Assembly: GCA_949130495.1 (NCBI GenBank)
Contig: OX422221.1
Coordinates: 154,931,241 to 154,995,240, forward strand
Length of the DNA stretch: 64,000 nt
Reading direction: 5' to 3'
Source: Sambucus nigra
Taxonomy: Eukaryota > Streptophyta > Magnoliopsida > Dipsacales > Adoxaceae
A model generated the notes under the pieces. That model was not told the DNA's origin. It searched no databases and worked only from the letters and a program-made list of their open reading frames with translations. Below are positions 33,851-45,062 of the stretch, piece after piece (within the stretch, counting starts at the first letter, position 1; each line of letters starts with the position of its first letter). The translations under genes were made by a program, and so were the position numbers.

Positions 33851-34500
33851 GTTCCTCTCTTCGTGTTTGGATTTTATGATCATGTCATCGATTTAAACCT
33901 TTACTTATTTTTGTATGAGATCATGTAGTAATATAGTGGCAATGCACTGAAATGCAGCTCCATTATTTTTTAGGATAAATAACATTACACTGTAGTAGTA
34001 GGTTCCCCATGGTGTGATAAAGGATATTTTCTTCCGATGATCAAGATGCATGTTGATTTGATTGCATCATAGAAAGATGTTGACGAAGGAATTCAAGGTT
34101 TGCTTAGCGGTCTTATCAACAATCATGTCGATGTTCGAGAGTGGGAAGTCATATTTGGGATAAGGACGGTTTAGATCTTTGTAATCAACACACATTCTAA
34201 CCTTCATGTTTCTTATAGGGACTGATAGAATGTTGGATAACTATGTGGGGTGTTCGAAGACCATAATTAATTCAATGTTGAGGTTATTAGAGACCTTGTT
34301 TTTGAATTGTAAATAATAATTGGGGGTGATCCTATGAAGTTTTGTTTGACAGATCTATAATTGGGTAACGTAGGCATTTTATGCATGGCAATTTCAAGGT
34401 CTATTTCAGGTATGTTTATGAAAGACCAAGAAAATATGTCGATGAATTTGGTGAGAAGTGAAGTAATCTACTAATTTTTAGAGGGATCGAGGGTGGATCC
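33851..34500 (-). pseudogene. Tat-type reverse transcriptase, N-terminal and catalytic part
   Basis: The minus strand from about 34,480 down reads IAMHKMPT, then (in a changed frame) RMCVDYKDLNRPYPKYDFPL followed by SNIDMIVDKTAK, then ISFITPWGTYYYSVM, and LHDLIQK, finishing with IDDM (expected YVDDM; the Tyr codon has become a stop) and KSKHEE. This order and wording are those of Tat/Ogre-type plant gypsy RT. The sequence ends at the copia 1 LTR, and the rest of the domain continues at 9,261 on the other side. Confidence 0.85.
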
Positions 34501-35900
34501 TATGCTAATCATTTTGGGCTAACCCACATGGTAGAGGTTTATAGGGGCAATGTCGTTTTCGCGTGGTTACGGATAACTACTCTGGTTTTTAATAAAATCA
34601 TTTAGATAAATTACGTAGTCATTGGAAAGTTCCTAATATTCTTACATGAGAGTATCTTTATTTGAGATTCGCGCGACTATGAAATATTCTAGTTGTAATG
34701 TCAAAATTTATCATCGTTGTGCTATCGACACTAATTCAATGTTTTGCTATCTCCCCATGATAAGTATTATCAAGTGATTTGTGTTCTTACACTATGAGGA
34801 TAATTTCCACTACAATCGGTCTTACTCAAAATCTCAAAGTAACAAGATGTTCAACTTTATTCAAGTAAGTTCTCATGGAAAGCCCTAACCTGTGGGTTGG
34901 AAGTTTCCTTTGATGGTTGAGAAGGATAACATTTTGATGATCCGAAGGGATTCTATGTAGGCCTTTCCCCACTCTAACCTCTATCGTTTAAAAAGGTGCT
35001 TTGATGTAAGCGTTATCAATTTTTCTTTACTGAACTCATGTAGTGGTCCGATTCCTGGGCCACCAATGCTAAAATCTAGTCAAGAGAGTAGTCTGAGGGA
35101 TCTCATTGCTCGGGTTTTAAAGATATCATGGTTCATACCATTCTTCCTAGATTCAACATAAAGGGTCTATCCGGGAAGAATGGTTTGTTGTATGTTGCTA
35201 CTACCATATAATTTGATGCTCATATGATTCTTAGGCACTTAGGAAGTGGTGAAGTTGTCAATTTTCTCCTTCCCCTTTCGAGGGTTGATCAAGTAATGTG
35301 AGTATGTTCCAATATTAATAATATTAGGCTGAAAATTGAATTCCTAATTGGTGTGAGCATAGTACCAATTAGGAGTAGCAAGAAAAATATTTGTCCAATT
35401 TGGCGAGGAGTCTGTGATGAGCCTTAAGAGATTGAATTCTTCTTCCCATGAGATCACATTATCTTTAGGCTCGTCTTATGCCAGGGAGTTATTAATGATG
35501 GTAACCTTAAGATGTTTAGGCGCTAATATTAACCTCTTGCCTATTAGTTCCTTTATGGCATCCTTAAGGTTGTAGAAATGGTAAGTGGTGTGACGAGCAT
35601 ACTGATGGTATTTGCAATGTTATTTACAGGATGCTATGTAGGGAGAGTGTTTGGATGATTATGGAGGTAAATGTGCGAGATTTCTCTCTCTCTCTCTCTT
35701 AAGAGCCTAGAAGACCTTTTTGGCGATAGCATGAATCTAGGAGTGCTAGAACTTCCTAATGCTTATTTGAGGTGGTGATTTTATTGCCCAAGGGGCCTTT
35801 GTTGGTGTAGACACAATGTTGAGTTAAGAATATGAGGTTGTTGCTTTGTCCAAATTTTACTATATGAACTGACTATATGTATTCTTTGAGTCTCTATTAA
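34501..35900 (-). pseudogene. Presumed protease and gag-pol linker of the Tat-type element
   Basis: By position this should hold the protease and the stretch between gag and RT. In one frame of the minus strand just upstream of IAMHKMPT I can read FTSHQIHRHIFLVF-like sequence, which aligns with the EF-D-FAWS stretch that precedes RT, but no D-S/T-G active site is visible. The region is full of stops. Assigned on context only. Confidence 0.35.
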
Positions 35901-36300
35901 CTCGAGTCTGCATGAGTGAAATTTACTCTTTGATTTTGGTACATACGTCTATTAGAACCTTAAAGTGTGGGATGTATTGATTTTGGAACTTCTCTTAATA
36001 TACCAGTACAAGGTTCCTTTGAATGATGCTGACATTCTTGTATTTTAAGGGACATTCGATTATTAGTGTTTCCCTAATTCTCTAACGGTTTATGAAGGTA
36101 CTAATACCCTTAGTCGGTTCTTATTGTGTGATATTTAGGCTTATCTTGGTGATATCTAGGTCTTTTTTGTATAGGTATTGGAGGATAAACTATCGATAGA
36201 CTTTAGGCCACAATTGGATACAAGCGTCTTCGATGGAGAGGGTTTGATCGAAGATTTAGACCATGACTTTATCATCAGACCTCATACTCATATCGAAAGG
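35900..36300 (-). pseudogene. Tat-type gag remnant
   Basis: The minus strand near 36,230-36,060 reads IEDACIQLWPKVYR, QYLYKKDLDITKISLNITQ, then EPTKGISTFINR and RIRETLI. This matches the plant gypsy gag pattern in which a tryptophan-containing helix is followed by F--QY-YN, then a Q-ES-KEY--RWRE segment. Stops interrupt it. It lies upstream, in element sense, of the RT at 34.5 kb, as expected. The remaining N-terminal gag towards 36.9 kb is not readable. Confidence 0.6.
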
Positions 36301-39300
36301 ATATATTTACACATGTGAATGGAAGGAAAACCTAGACGAGTCAAATTATAAATGTGTGACATCTTAAAATTAGATGGAATTTTGGCTTCTACATACGGGG
36401 AGAGTTTTTGGATGTCCCTAAGATTGTCGGCATACTTATGGTTGTGAAATTTGGCCTACATGTCATTTTTTTCCTTCATTAGATTTCCCAAATAGTTAAG
36501 AGGCAAGGTTCTGACGTGGGGCTCTATCTCCCATATTGATTCGTTCCTTGGTGATAGGAGAGGGGTAAGGGATGACTGTCATGTAACGGGTGCTGTGGTA
36601 ACTATTGGGCCACCCCGAATCTTTGGGACATTTGTCTATTATAGTATCAGTGGATTCACTATAGGTTCATGTATGATCTTTTCAGTTTCCATGTAATGTT
36701 AATGTTTTCTGAGTGGTTCCATGTTCTCTTCCACCGATTTGGTTGCAGCAATAACTATTGCTGACATGTTATGTAACTCTTTTGGAGAAAAATATTCTAC
36801 CATCGATTGGGAACTTTGTTGTTCGATTGTCAAATATGTGATGCAAACTGATTCTTGTTTCTAAATATTACTTCACTATGACTTTTGTTTTCATTTCTTT
36901 GTTATCGTGATACGCTAGTTTTAGGTTCAACTTTATGCTAAAGGAGAGGTGTGTAGCCCACTGGAGTGTATGGGTAACTATCATATTATGATTCTGTGAT
37001 GGATGGGATGTGACACTCTCATCGAGTATTGTGATTTGAACTGACATAATTATGCAACTATGAACATTGAATGGATTATGAGAATGAGAAGAGGGATACA
37101 TACGTAAATTTATATTCATATAAACTCAATCACAACTAAGAGTTTAGCTCTTGGTTTATGTAATACATTTTTTCAACGGACTATATCCTAGGATGATCCA
37201 TAAAAAAATGAGAGAGGAGTAGCCTAATGACACAGGAATGAGACTAAGGGCAAGGTTAAATCTCGAGGGTGGAGAAGCCTTACGATGTGTATACTCGACT
37301 AAAAGGATGATAGTGCTAACCCTGTAGAGGTAACTATAGTTAATTTAAACAACGTATCGTTCATGAGTCGGAGTTTGAGAGGCTTCATGTTTGAGAAATA
37401 TATCGCCTTCCTCTGGGTATAAAGATATTGTTAGGTTTAGTCCCTCTGGGGCCATCAGCAATTGTTTTGAAAATAAGTTTTTAATTGTGTCCTAGGGTTT
37501 ATTGCTGACGCGTATGCTGGGTGATAATGCAAACATGCAGATATATTAGGGTCAATCCTTCATTCAACAAGCCCATTGATATACTCTCTAATGCCAAATA
37601 AGGCCAAAGGTCAGTATCTTAAATGTCATTGGTATAGAACTAGTCCACTGAAGGTGAAAGTGTAGGGTAATATGGACATATCAATAGACTGGTATCCCAT
37701 TGGAAACTATTTTCGGGACAATAAGGGTGTGAAGTATGCGGTGAAATCACAAGTGAACATTCAATGCAACTTTAGTTCATTTTCTTCAAGAAAATTTATG
37801 CGATAAGCAACTATTATTTATTTTGTATGTAAACAAAGATAAATATAAAATTCGAGACATCCCTGCAAAAGAGAAATCATATCATAGTATCTATGTTAAT
37901 ATACTATCGCATGGGGAATTTGTAACATGGTGACTACTTCAAAAGTGTGAACAAGCACGCATAAATGATAAACTTGTATATTTAAGAATGTATATAAGCA
38001 ATGCGAACTTCAGATTGAATCGAAACATCAATGTAATCTACTATTATCCGTAGCATAGTCTCCATTGTCAGAACCTCAACCTCGATATCCCACCAATGGG
38101 AGAGGTCTGTTGAAGGAGTGGTCATCATTCTTCGCACGCTTGAGCATGGATTGGTCTTGTTCTCAAGTTAGTCGAATTATGCATAATAATTTCTAGTGGA
38201 CTCATGAATTCTATGCGTATGTTTAGAGTTTTCAATATGTTTTCCTCAAAACAACCAAAATATGGATAAGTCACGTAAGAATGAGTGTAAAGTGTGATCT
38301 TTGTAAGAACAAAGAAATCTGTGTACAGGTACTAGATCACTGAAAGGGAAGGTTTTAGGCATTCACTCTGCCCTTCAAGTATTTATGAAATTAGGTGCCA
38401 CATGCTTGGTAATAAACTAGGTTCACACCATCCTAAACATGTTGCTATCGAATATGTGATGGTGCAATGTACAACACATGCATATACATATGTGAAAATT
38501 TACATGTGAGGATTTCAAGGTGTGACACACATCAAAAGTGAGCGAAACTCGTGTTTTAAAATATGTGCGATATGAAAGAATTTCATAAAGTGTGTGCATG
38601 CTTTAACATATATGTAATATACGAGAATTTAGCGGAGTGTATGCCTGTTCTAAGATATATGCGATATGAGAGAAGTTATGAAAGTTCACGTGTATGATTG
38701 TGTATTGACTTGTTCTTTGAGGACTGTGGCCTCAATACTTCTATGTATCCCTTCGAATGGAATCAAAATTAGCATAGTTCAAATGAGGATAGGTGTAAAG
38801 ATGCGCGCAAGTATGTGTGAGTGAGGGCTTCTGTTTTGTCATATATGCAATAACACAAAGGATATACAAATGTGTGTGCTTGTTCTAACATATATGAAAT
38901 ATATCAAAATTTAGAAAAAAAGAGAATGTGTGAATGATTTTGTGTGTTTTTACTTGTTCTTTAAAGGATTGTTTCTTTGCAATGCCAATGTATATGCATA
39001 GACGAAATCAAGGTCAACATAGTTCAAGCTAAAAGGTTTCGACCCCGTGTTTCCAATTCCAAAAAGTGACATGCATAAAAAGGGGGTTTTCATTCATTTT
39101 GAAAATAGTTTATAGGTAAAACCAGAGATAGTAAGAAAGGAAAAATTCTTTGGGAAGAGAGCCCTAGTGCCAGACAAAGGTTCACTTTCAACTTCCATGT
39201 TCCAATGTTTGATGACATTGTTCTCAGACTTCATCACTGCTTTGGAAACTTTAATGAAAATGAAGATGTTATGTTTGGACATTGTTTGTAGTGTAAAAAT

Positions 39301-40489
39301 ATAATTTATAGGTGTCAATGAAATCTCATTGCCTTAAGTCATAACTTTGTGCCATATGATAGAGGCTTATTCCTTTTGTTACTCTCCTTTTATGGATTAT
39401 GACAACTATCCGTTTTAAACATAAAACTTCAGTTATACTGGTTTTAATGACTAAATAAATAAGCATGTTTGCAAAGAGAGATGTTTTGATAAATCTTTGG
39501 ACAAATGGAAATAATGCATCATGACCATTATTCGTATTATGTTTTAAAACTCCATACATAATTTATCGATGATAAAGTCAAAGTAGGAGGGTATAGGATG
39601 CCCCAGGTGAGTCGTAAAGTAATAATACAAGGTGTGGAGTGACAAAGCATTATAATAAAGTGACGTGAGAATAAACTGAATATAAGATGATATAAAGAAT
39701 GGTAATCACTCAAAAGATTAAGGAGAATATCCCTAGAGTAGTTACCTACATAGTAGGTGATTGCCCGTTGATGTATGAGGCCTTGGTTATTTAGTGAAAA
39801 GGCACAAAGTTTTTGCATCTGCTTTTTTCTTCATATAAACTCTTTGGGATTTAAGAAAAGATTTGTATTAATGAATTAGGATAATGGATTTGCTTAGGAG
39901 TATTTTAGAAGGCTATATTGTTGCTGAGGTTCATGAAAGGATGATAAAGTGCGTGATAAATCAATCGAACAAAGGTTAGAAGATTCATTATATGTTTGGG
40001 AAGTGTATAAGGAAAATATTACGCAGGTTCTTACCCTTTAAAATGATATCCAAGGGACTCTATTCACAAGGGCACAGTCTAAGAGACGAGGACTCTTGAG
40101 TCATTTTACTTGAGTACCAGATGACCCTATGGGTTCCAGACTAGCACGCTCGAGTGCCATCCGATATGTTGATGAAAAGATATGAAAATATGGGTGGATT
40201 GTCTTCACTAAATGTAAACTGAAAACTTAACATGAAACTAGAAATGCATAAGGTAGTTCTGTATCACAAAGTCTATGCCGAACTACAGTCCTTTTTTGTG
40301 CTAGACAACTTAAATTAGTTTGGGCCATGTCAAACCACAATTGGTGATTATTTTTATGACTCAAATGGTTATATACTTCTTAGGGAATTAAAAATGGACC
40401 TTTGGAATATGCCAGTTGATCGAGATCTCGGGCATGTAGAAGTGGCTAAGAAGGGTAGCCCATACTTCGGAGGGTATGATGGTTTTCGA
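36301..40489. other. Long unassigned stretch, probable 5' end of the Tat-type element
   Basis: No protein or LTR end is recognised. Short frames at 36,868-37,119, 39,094-39,318, 39,326-39,559 and 39,537-39,818 (minus strand) do not match families I know. Between 38,470 and 39,000 loosely repeated segments with ATATGTGCGATATGA / ATATATGCGATATGA words occur at about 110-130 bp steps, an old tandem array. By position the stretch should contain the 5' leader and LTR of the Tat-type element, but a primer site could not be found. Confidence 0.35.
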
Positions 40490-40494
40490 GCCAG

Positions 40495-40880
40495 TGCAAA
40501 CATTTGATTGGGTCAAATTAAGCGATTTGACCCTTTAGGGGGCACGAGAGGAGTCCAGATAATGATTAGATACTTTTGAACATGAAAGGTTTTAAAAGTG
40601 TCTAAATGACATAGCCATTTCTTGAATGGTTCTAGTGGATGTTAGATGCAAATGCTCATGATTTGGTCAAACTAAGTCATTTGACCCTTTAGGGGATCAT
40701 AACGGATCCAAAAGAATGCTAATTTGTCAAGAGTCTGAAAGGCTTTATAAGTGGAAAAATAGTGTAGTATTTGCATTGAAGGGTCCGATGGATGATGAGA
40801 TGGTGTATATTCTTCTAATTGTGTTGAATTAAGAAGTTTGACCCTTTAAGGGGTGTGGGAGTAGTCCTAGGGAATGCTCG
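40495..40880. repeat. Three-copy tandem repeat of about 155 bp
   Basis: The word TTTGACCCTTTAGGGG (or TTTAAGGGG) starts at about 40,528, 40,680 and 40,838, steps about 152 and 158. Each is preceded by GGTCAAA or TTGAATTAAG and followed by GGAGTCC/GGATCC and GAATGCT-like words. The middle unit resembles about 75-225 at the left edge of the window, suggesting that both belong to terminal parts of the same Tat-type element. Confidence 0.75.
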
Positions 40881-40944
40881 ACATCATAAAAGGCGTGTTT
40901 TCTAGGCTATAAATTTTGCATGCCTAGAGCATGTAAATAGTATA

Positions 40945-41280
40945 AGATGTTGATAAATTTAGGTCAATGATTAAACTTAACCCTTGCTACTAATTTCATC
41001 ATCATGTTTATGGGTTATTCATTGATGCTAATCTTGTGTATAAAAATTTCATCTTATTTCAATAATTTTCCTGATGAAATGAATCTAAATACCAATGTTC
41101 TCGGTCAATTTTTGAAAAAACTCATTCTTTTATAAGTTAACTGCACTTTGTTTATCAAAATTCACATTTAGTTTCTCAAATAATCCTTAAGTCATCAATG
41201 GACTTGGCCAGGATCAAAGTAAAAACATATCCCATAATGGACAATTACTTATCCAAGTGACCTTAATAATTAGAATCAAT
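40945..41280 (-). pseudogene. Ty1/copia element 2, RNase H C-terminal part
   Basis: The minus strand from 41,280 down reads DSNY, then GHLDK and MGYVFTL, which is the DSD-AGDLDKRRSTTGYVFTL segment of copia RNase H. After a gap it reads FDEQSAVNL, then KNEFFQKLTENI and IHFIRKIIE, matching the D-QSA--LAKN---H-RTKHI segment, and finally KLVARVKFNH and KFINIL near 40,950. The first matching residues continue those at 50,792 on the far side of the LARD element. About 60 residues around the normal STTEAEY motif are missing. Confidence 0.75.
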
Positions 41281-42038
41281 TGTAACACCCCGCCTAATAA
41301 AATACCGGGCAATAACTCCTATATCAAACTATAACAGGACTCTCATATGGATCATTCTTAGCATCACTGTCGAAAATCCATTTAATTACTAATAACCAAT
41401 TAGGCCGGTGTCAAAATTTTAACTTTACTAGTCTTTTTAACAATTACAATAAAAACATCCACACAGTTTATGCGTAAATGAAACTGAAAGGAAAAATGAA
41501 ATGAAATAAATAACCGAATACTCAGTTCAAATATACAACCATATAGAATGTTTTGCAAAAGAATAAATAAATACAGTTGAGCCATTGGCCCGAATGCTTA
41601 TATAGTACCTCCTATCTAGAGTACAATAAAAGAAGCGTCTATCAAGAACCCGCATGCATCCACAGCTGCTGCAGTAGACGTCTGACTCGAAGGAAGTGTC
41701 ATCCAGGCGTCCCTGTGTCTGGACACCTATATATATATAGTACATATAACAAAAGAGGGAAAAGTTGATAAACGGGTCAGAGTCCGAGTTTGAAAATAAT
41801 TTGCAAGTGCATAAATGCTTTATTTGTTTAGAAAAAGGTTTTCTCATATTTAGATTGGTATCGCACTCCCATAAGATACCCCTCACCTCTCTTCTAAAAG
41901 TGCACATCTAGCGCAACTATCTAAAACCTTCAAGTCAAGCTACCCTGCTAAACTAGTCTATCACCCAACCACTATCTACCCCAGATAGTCCAAGTACTAA
42001 GGTCTAAACTTCACCCCACTCTCAACGCTATGCCATGT

Positions 42039-42147
42039 TCGTGCGTGGGGTGTCTCGCAAAGAAAAATCCAAACAAGGAACCCCCTCGATACACTATGAC
42101 GCGGCACGGTCGATCGTCGAGATCCGCCAGTCCCTTAGTACAGAAAG

Positions 42148-42224
<77 letters not shown>

Positions 42225-42377
42225 CTATAAGCATTTATAATATTAGAGCACTAAGGATTAAACTTCTCCCCAGTCTCAACACATTGCCATATTCATGCCT
42301 GGGGTGTCTCGCAAAGTGAAATCCAAACAAGGAATCCCCCCGATACACTACTATGCGGCAAGGTCGATCGTCGGGAT
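42039..42377 (-). repeat. Dispersed block, copies 1 and 2, in the left LARD LTR
   Basis: Copy 1 (about 42,039-42,121) reads on the plus strand TTCGTGCGTGGGGTGTCTCG, then AAATCCAAACAAGGAACCCC, and ends with CGGCACGGTCGATCGTCGA. Copy 2 (about 42,292-42,377) is nearly the same with GGCAAGGTCGATCGTCGGGA. The copies are about 253 bp apart because of a (TA)n tract between them. Both are in sense with the element. Confidence 0.9.
42148..42217. repeat. (TA)n microsatellite, expanded in the left LARD LTR
   Basis: About 60 bp of pure TA repeats lie here, whereas the same position in the right LTR (47,953-47,974) has only about 20 bp. The difference arose after insertion, since LTRs are identical at insertion. 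Confidence 0.95.
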
Positions 42378-42479
42378 CCATTAGACCCTCGGTACACAAT
42401 TCATCCATATATATATACATTTTACAATAAACATCCGGAACTATCTCCCGGAATGAGGGTTCATATATCAAGTATTTAT

Positions 42480-42840
42480 CAATACTTTCATTTTGTCAAA
42501 ACTTCCCATTTCCCTTTTTATACTCAGGAAATGTAAATATAAAAGCCAATTCATTATCATGAATTGCTTTAACAAATCATATACTTTTTAAAAGCCAGTT
42601 TTATAATCATAAAAATGCTTTTCCGTTTTATATCATCCCATTTCCCTTTTTACACTCAGGAAATTTATTCAAAGCCATTTTCATTATCATAAAAATGCTT
42701 TGATCATACCATATGCTTCAACATCCCTTCTTTCATCCGGGAGTGTTACCGAAGCCAAAACCTTTATCCCATTTCCCTTTTTATACTCAGGAAATGTAAA
42801 TTAAAGCCAATTTATTATCATAAATAGCTTTAATAAAACT
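42480..42840 (-). repeat. Module array (CATTTCCCTTTTTAYACTCAGG) in the left LARD LTR
   Basis: On the plus strand the module CATTTCCCTTTTTATACTCA followed by GGAAATGTAAATNNAAAGCC and a TTATCATAA-NNGCTTT part occurs in full near 42,507, 42,646 and 42,770, with a shortened copy near 42,590. The right LTR has the same order at 48,226-48,560. LTR B at 20.07-20.2 kb has related modules. Function unknown; phase and GC differ from coding sequence. Confidence 0.85.
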
Positions 42841-43580
42841 AAGACCGCCCCTCCGGGTTTCCCCACTAGACGCTCCCCTAAATGGATATTATCTTCCAGG
42901 GCCTATCAACCAAGACAACCTGGGAACCTACCAACGTCGGGAAGTGGCCATATGCCTGCGGGAAAGTCAAGACCACACCCAGAATCCCCTAACCAGCGCA
43001 GTAAGCAATAATCTCCCATATGGCCTATAGGACTATAGCCACCCTGCATTCATTAGCCAGGGGGCATCACCATAACGCACGCAACTTCCCTTATGATAGC
43101 GATTTAGGGAGGTGTGTAACCATAATTTATTAATTATGAAAATCAATTACCTTTTTCCCATTTTGAAAATATTCATCTATATATTTTTAAAATCATTTAT
43201 ATCATATCATATATACTTAATCACATAGTATATATATATACCATATATTCCTCCCTGAATATATAAAAATGGCCATATTTGCCAAACCATCTATCGATGA
43301 CCAATAATCCCAAAGATTCTCTCGAGGAATCATAATCATGCTTTCATATTAGCATGATACTAAACCCAAAGTATTCGCAAGCATTCATTAAATCCATACC
43401 CCAGATCGTACACTAAATTAATCCGAGGTTCCTTATTTCATCCCGGGGTTTATTCACCCACAATACCATTATCTAGGAGTCCTAATGTGATATCTAAAAT
43501 CCTCTATAATAATCTCCAAAACCATAGTTTAAATCTCCCTAAACTTTAAAAGGATAAAACCTTAAAATTTTGCCAGGCCC

Positions 43581-44057
43581 GAATCGATTCGGCCTGCCCG
43601 AATCGATTCGCTGGCCACCGAATCGATTCGCCCTGTCTGAATCGATTCGAAATGGTTCTACTTTCAAACTGTCTCTTACCGAATCTATTCATCTTGTCCG
43701 AAAATCCCAAATCTTCTTAGGGTTTTATATATAACCCAAAACCCAAAATTTAATCCACTCACCATTTAAACTTTAAGTCGAATTTATTCCTACAAACCCA
43801 AAGTTTTCCTCTCTCATCAAGTCCTTTAGAGGTCCTAACACTCTATTTTAGAACCCTAATATTTATCTCTAAATAATTCAAGTCTTAATTTCTGACTAAC
43901 TATTTTGATCTCGGACAGCTTTCCGTAGAAAAATCACTATAAATCCAAAAAAAATCAGAAAAATACGGGTCAGCGCCCACGCGACCGCGTCGAAGAGATC
44001 TGCAAATTTCATTTTTTGACTAAGAGCCGAATCGATTTGCCCTGCCCGAATCGATTC
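43581..44057. repeat. GAATCGATTC palindrome pairs in the left LARD LTR
   Basis: Sites start at 43,581 and 43,600; 43,620 and 43,639; 43,681 and a decayed one at 43,700; 44,029 and 44,048. Every pair has a 19 bp step, although the pairs lie up to 350 bp apart. Spacers within pairs are GC-rich (for example GGCCTGCCC). A TATA-like word (TTTTATATATAACCC on the plus strand) lies at about 43,722-43,736 between the pairs. Confidence 0.9.
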
Positions 44058-44518
44058 GGTTAACACGCAGGTCACTATTCATTATCTTCAAAAAATTTCC
44101 AAACCTCCATTATTCTCCATTTTTGTTGTTTCTAAGCTCATCCAACAACTCAATAAACATCTAATCCATGTTTTACAACTAACACATCAATTATTTTTTG
44201 GTATTAACCTATATCCCTTGGATTTGAACCCTAAAATCCATAAAACCTAGGTTTGGGCATTTCTCCCATTTCAATTTCATTTTATACTCCATTAACATGG
44301 TTTTAATACTAGAAATGATTAAGAGTTTACATTACATCAATTTGTAAACTCATATCCAAATTTTACCAAATTTATTTTAAGGGTTCTAACCCTAAAATCA
44401 TGTTTATACCAATTTTGATACGAGAGGAATGCACAAAATGAAATAAAGCAAGTAAACACTTGCCTGGAGGATGAAATCCGACGACCTCGAGCTGAATCCC
44501 GCGGAGTTTGGCCGGAGT

Positions 44519-44622
44519 TTCCCCCACTTCTCATCTTTTCTCTCCTCCTCTCTCTCTCTTTCTTCCTTCTTTTCTCTTTTCTATTTCTCTTTTTCTCCCT
44601 CTCTCCCTCTTTATATATAGAG
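44519..44622 (-). promoter_or_regulatory. Candidate LTR promoter: TATA box and purine-rich leader (left LTR)
   Basis: In element sense CTCTATATATAAAG (44,622-44,609) is followed by about 90 bases of GA-rich DNA (GAGGGAGAGAGGGAG and on). Plant promoters often show a TATA box followed by a pyrimidine- or purine-rich initiator region. The right LTR has the same at 50,365-50,352. A start site about 30 bp downstream is inferred only. Confidence 0.5.
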
Positions 44623-45048
44623 AAAAGGGTTTAACCCCTTAAAACCCAAAAACAACTCGTTTACTCAATTACGAGCCCGTTTAACTCCAAAATTACCCGG
44701 AACTCAATTTCGACAATTGGACACTCTTTTCCGACTATCTCGGACATTCCGAGACTCATGGTGCAGTCAAAATTTTCACCCGAGGTACTTGACCGCAAAT
44801 CACTATTCTAACCCATAAAAGTAAATGCGAGTTTTATACTCAACATCTTACCTCTTTTCTTGCTATACTCCACGGCGATATGTAATTAAAATATTTTGAC
44901 CTATATATTCCCAAGAATAATCTCAACATCCATAAAAAATCATTCATTCCTCGAAAATCTCAAAAATTACTATTTCAAGAAATTCTCCAAATTCCAATTT
45001 ATACTTAATTATGGAATTTAATTGTCTCCAAAAGGGCGGGTTGTTACA

Positions 45049-45062
45049 TACTCCCCCCCTTA
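45049..45062 (-). other. Polypurine tract of the LARD element
   Basis: On the minus strand AAGGGGGGGAG followed by TA lies directly before the 3' LTR start TGTAACAACCCG. It fixes the orientation of the element and the LTR boundary. Confidence 0.85.

Larger units (their letters stand above)
41281..45048 (-). repeat. 3' LTR of the LARD element
   Basis: In element sense it starts TGTAACAACCCGCCCTTTTG (at 45,048) and ends GGCGGGGTGTTACA (at 41,281). It contains, in sense order, a CT/GA-rich tract at 44,519-44,610 next to a TATA-like box at 44,609-44,622, the palindrome array at 44,057-43,581, an array of TTTCCTGAGTATAAAAAGGG modules at 42,840-42,480, two copies of the dispersed block, and a (TA)n tract at 42,148-42,217. 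It matches the right LTR at roughly 94-95 percent by eye over the first 175 bp. ORFs here are translations of these repeats. Confidence 0.9.

Noticed and set aside
41400..41907. Minus-strand frames of 61-126 codons repeated at 47,204-47,713
   Set aside because: The two copies exist because both are in the LARD LTRs. They contain LTR end sequence, show no known domain, and the reading is not preserved equally in both.
42030..42230. Frame starting PCSCVGCLAKKNPNKEPP, with a near copy at 47,836
   Set aside because: It is the antisense translation of the dispersed block; similar peptides appear wherever the block occurs, in differing frames, and are not under coding constraint as far as can be seen.
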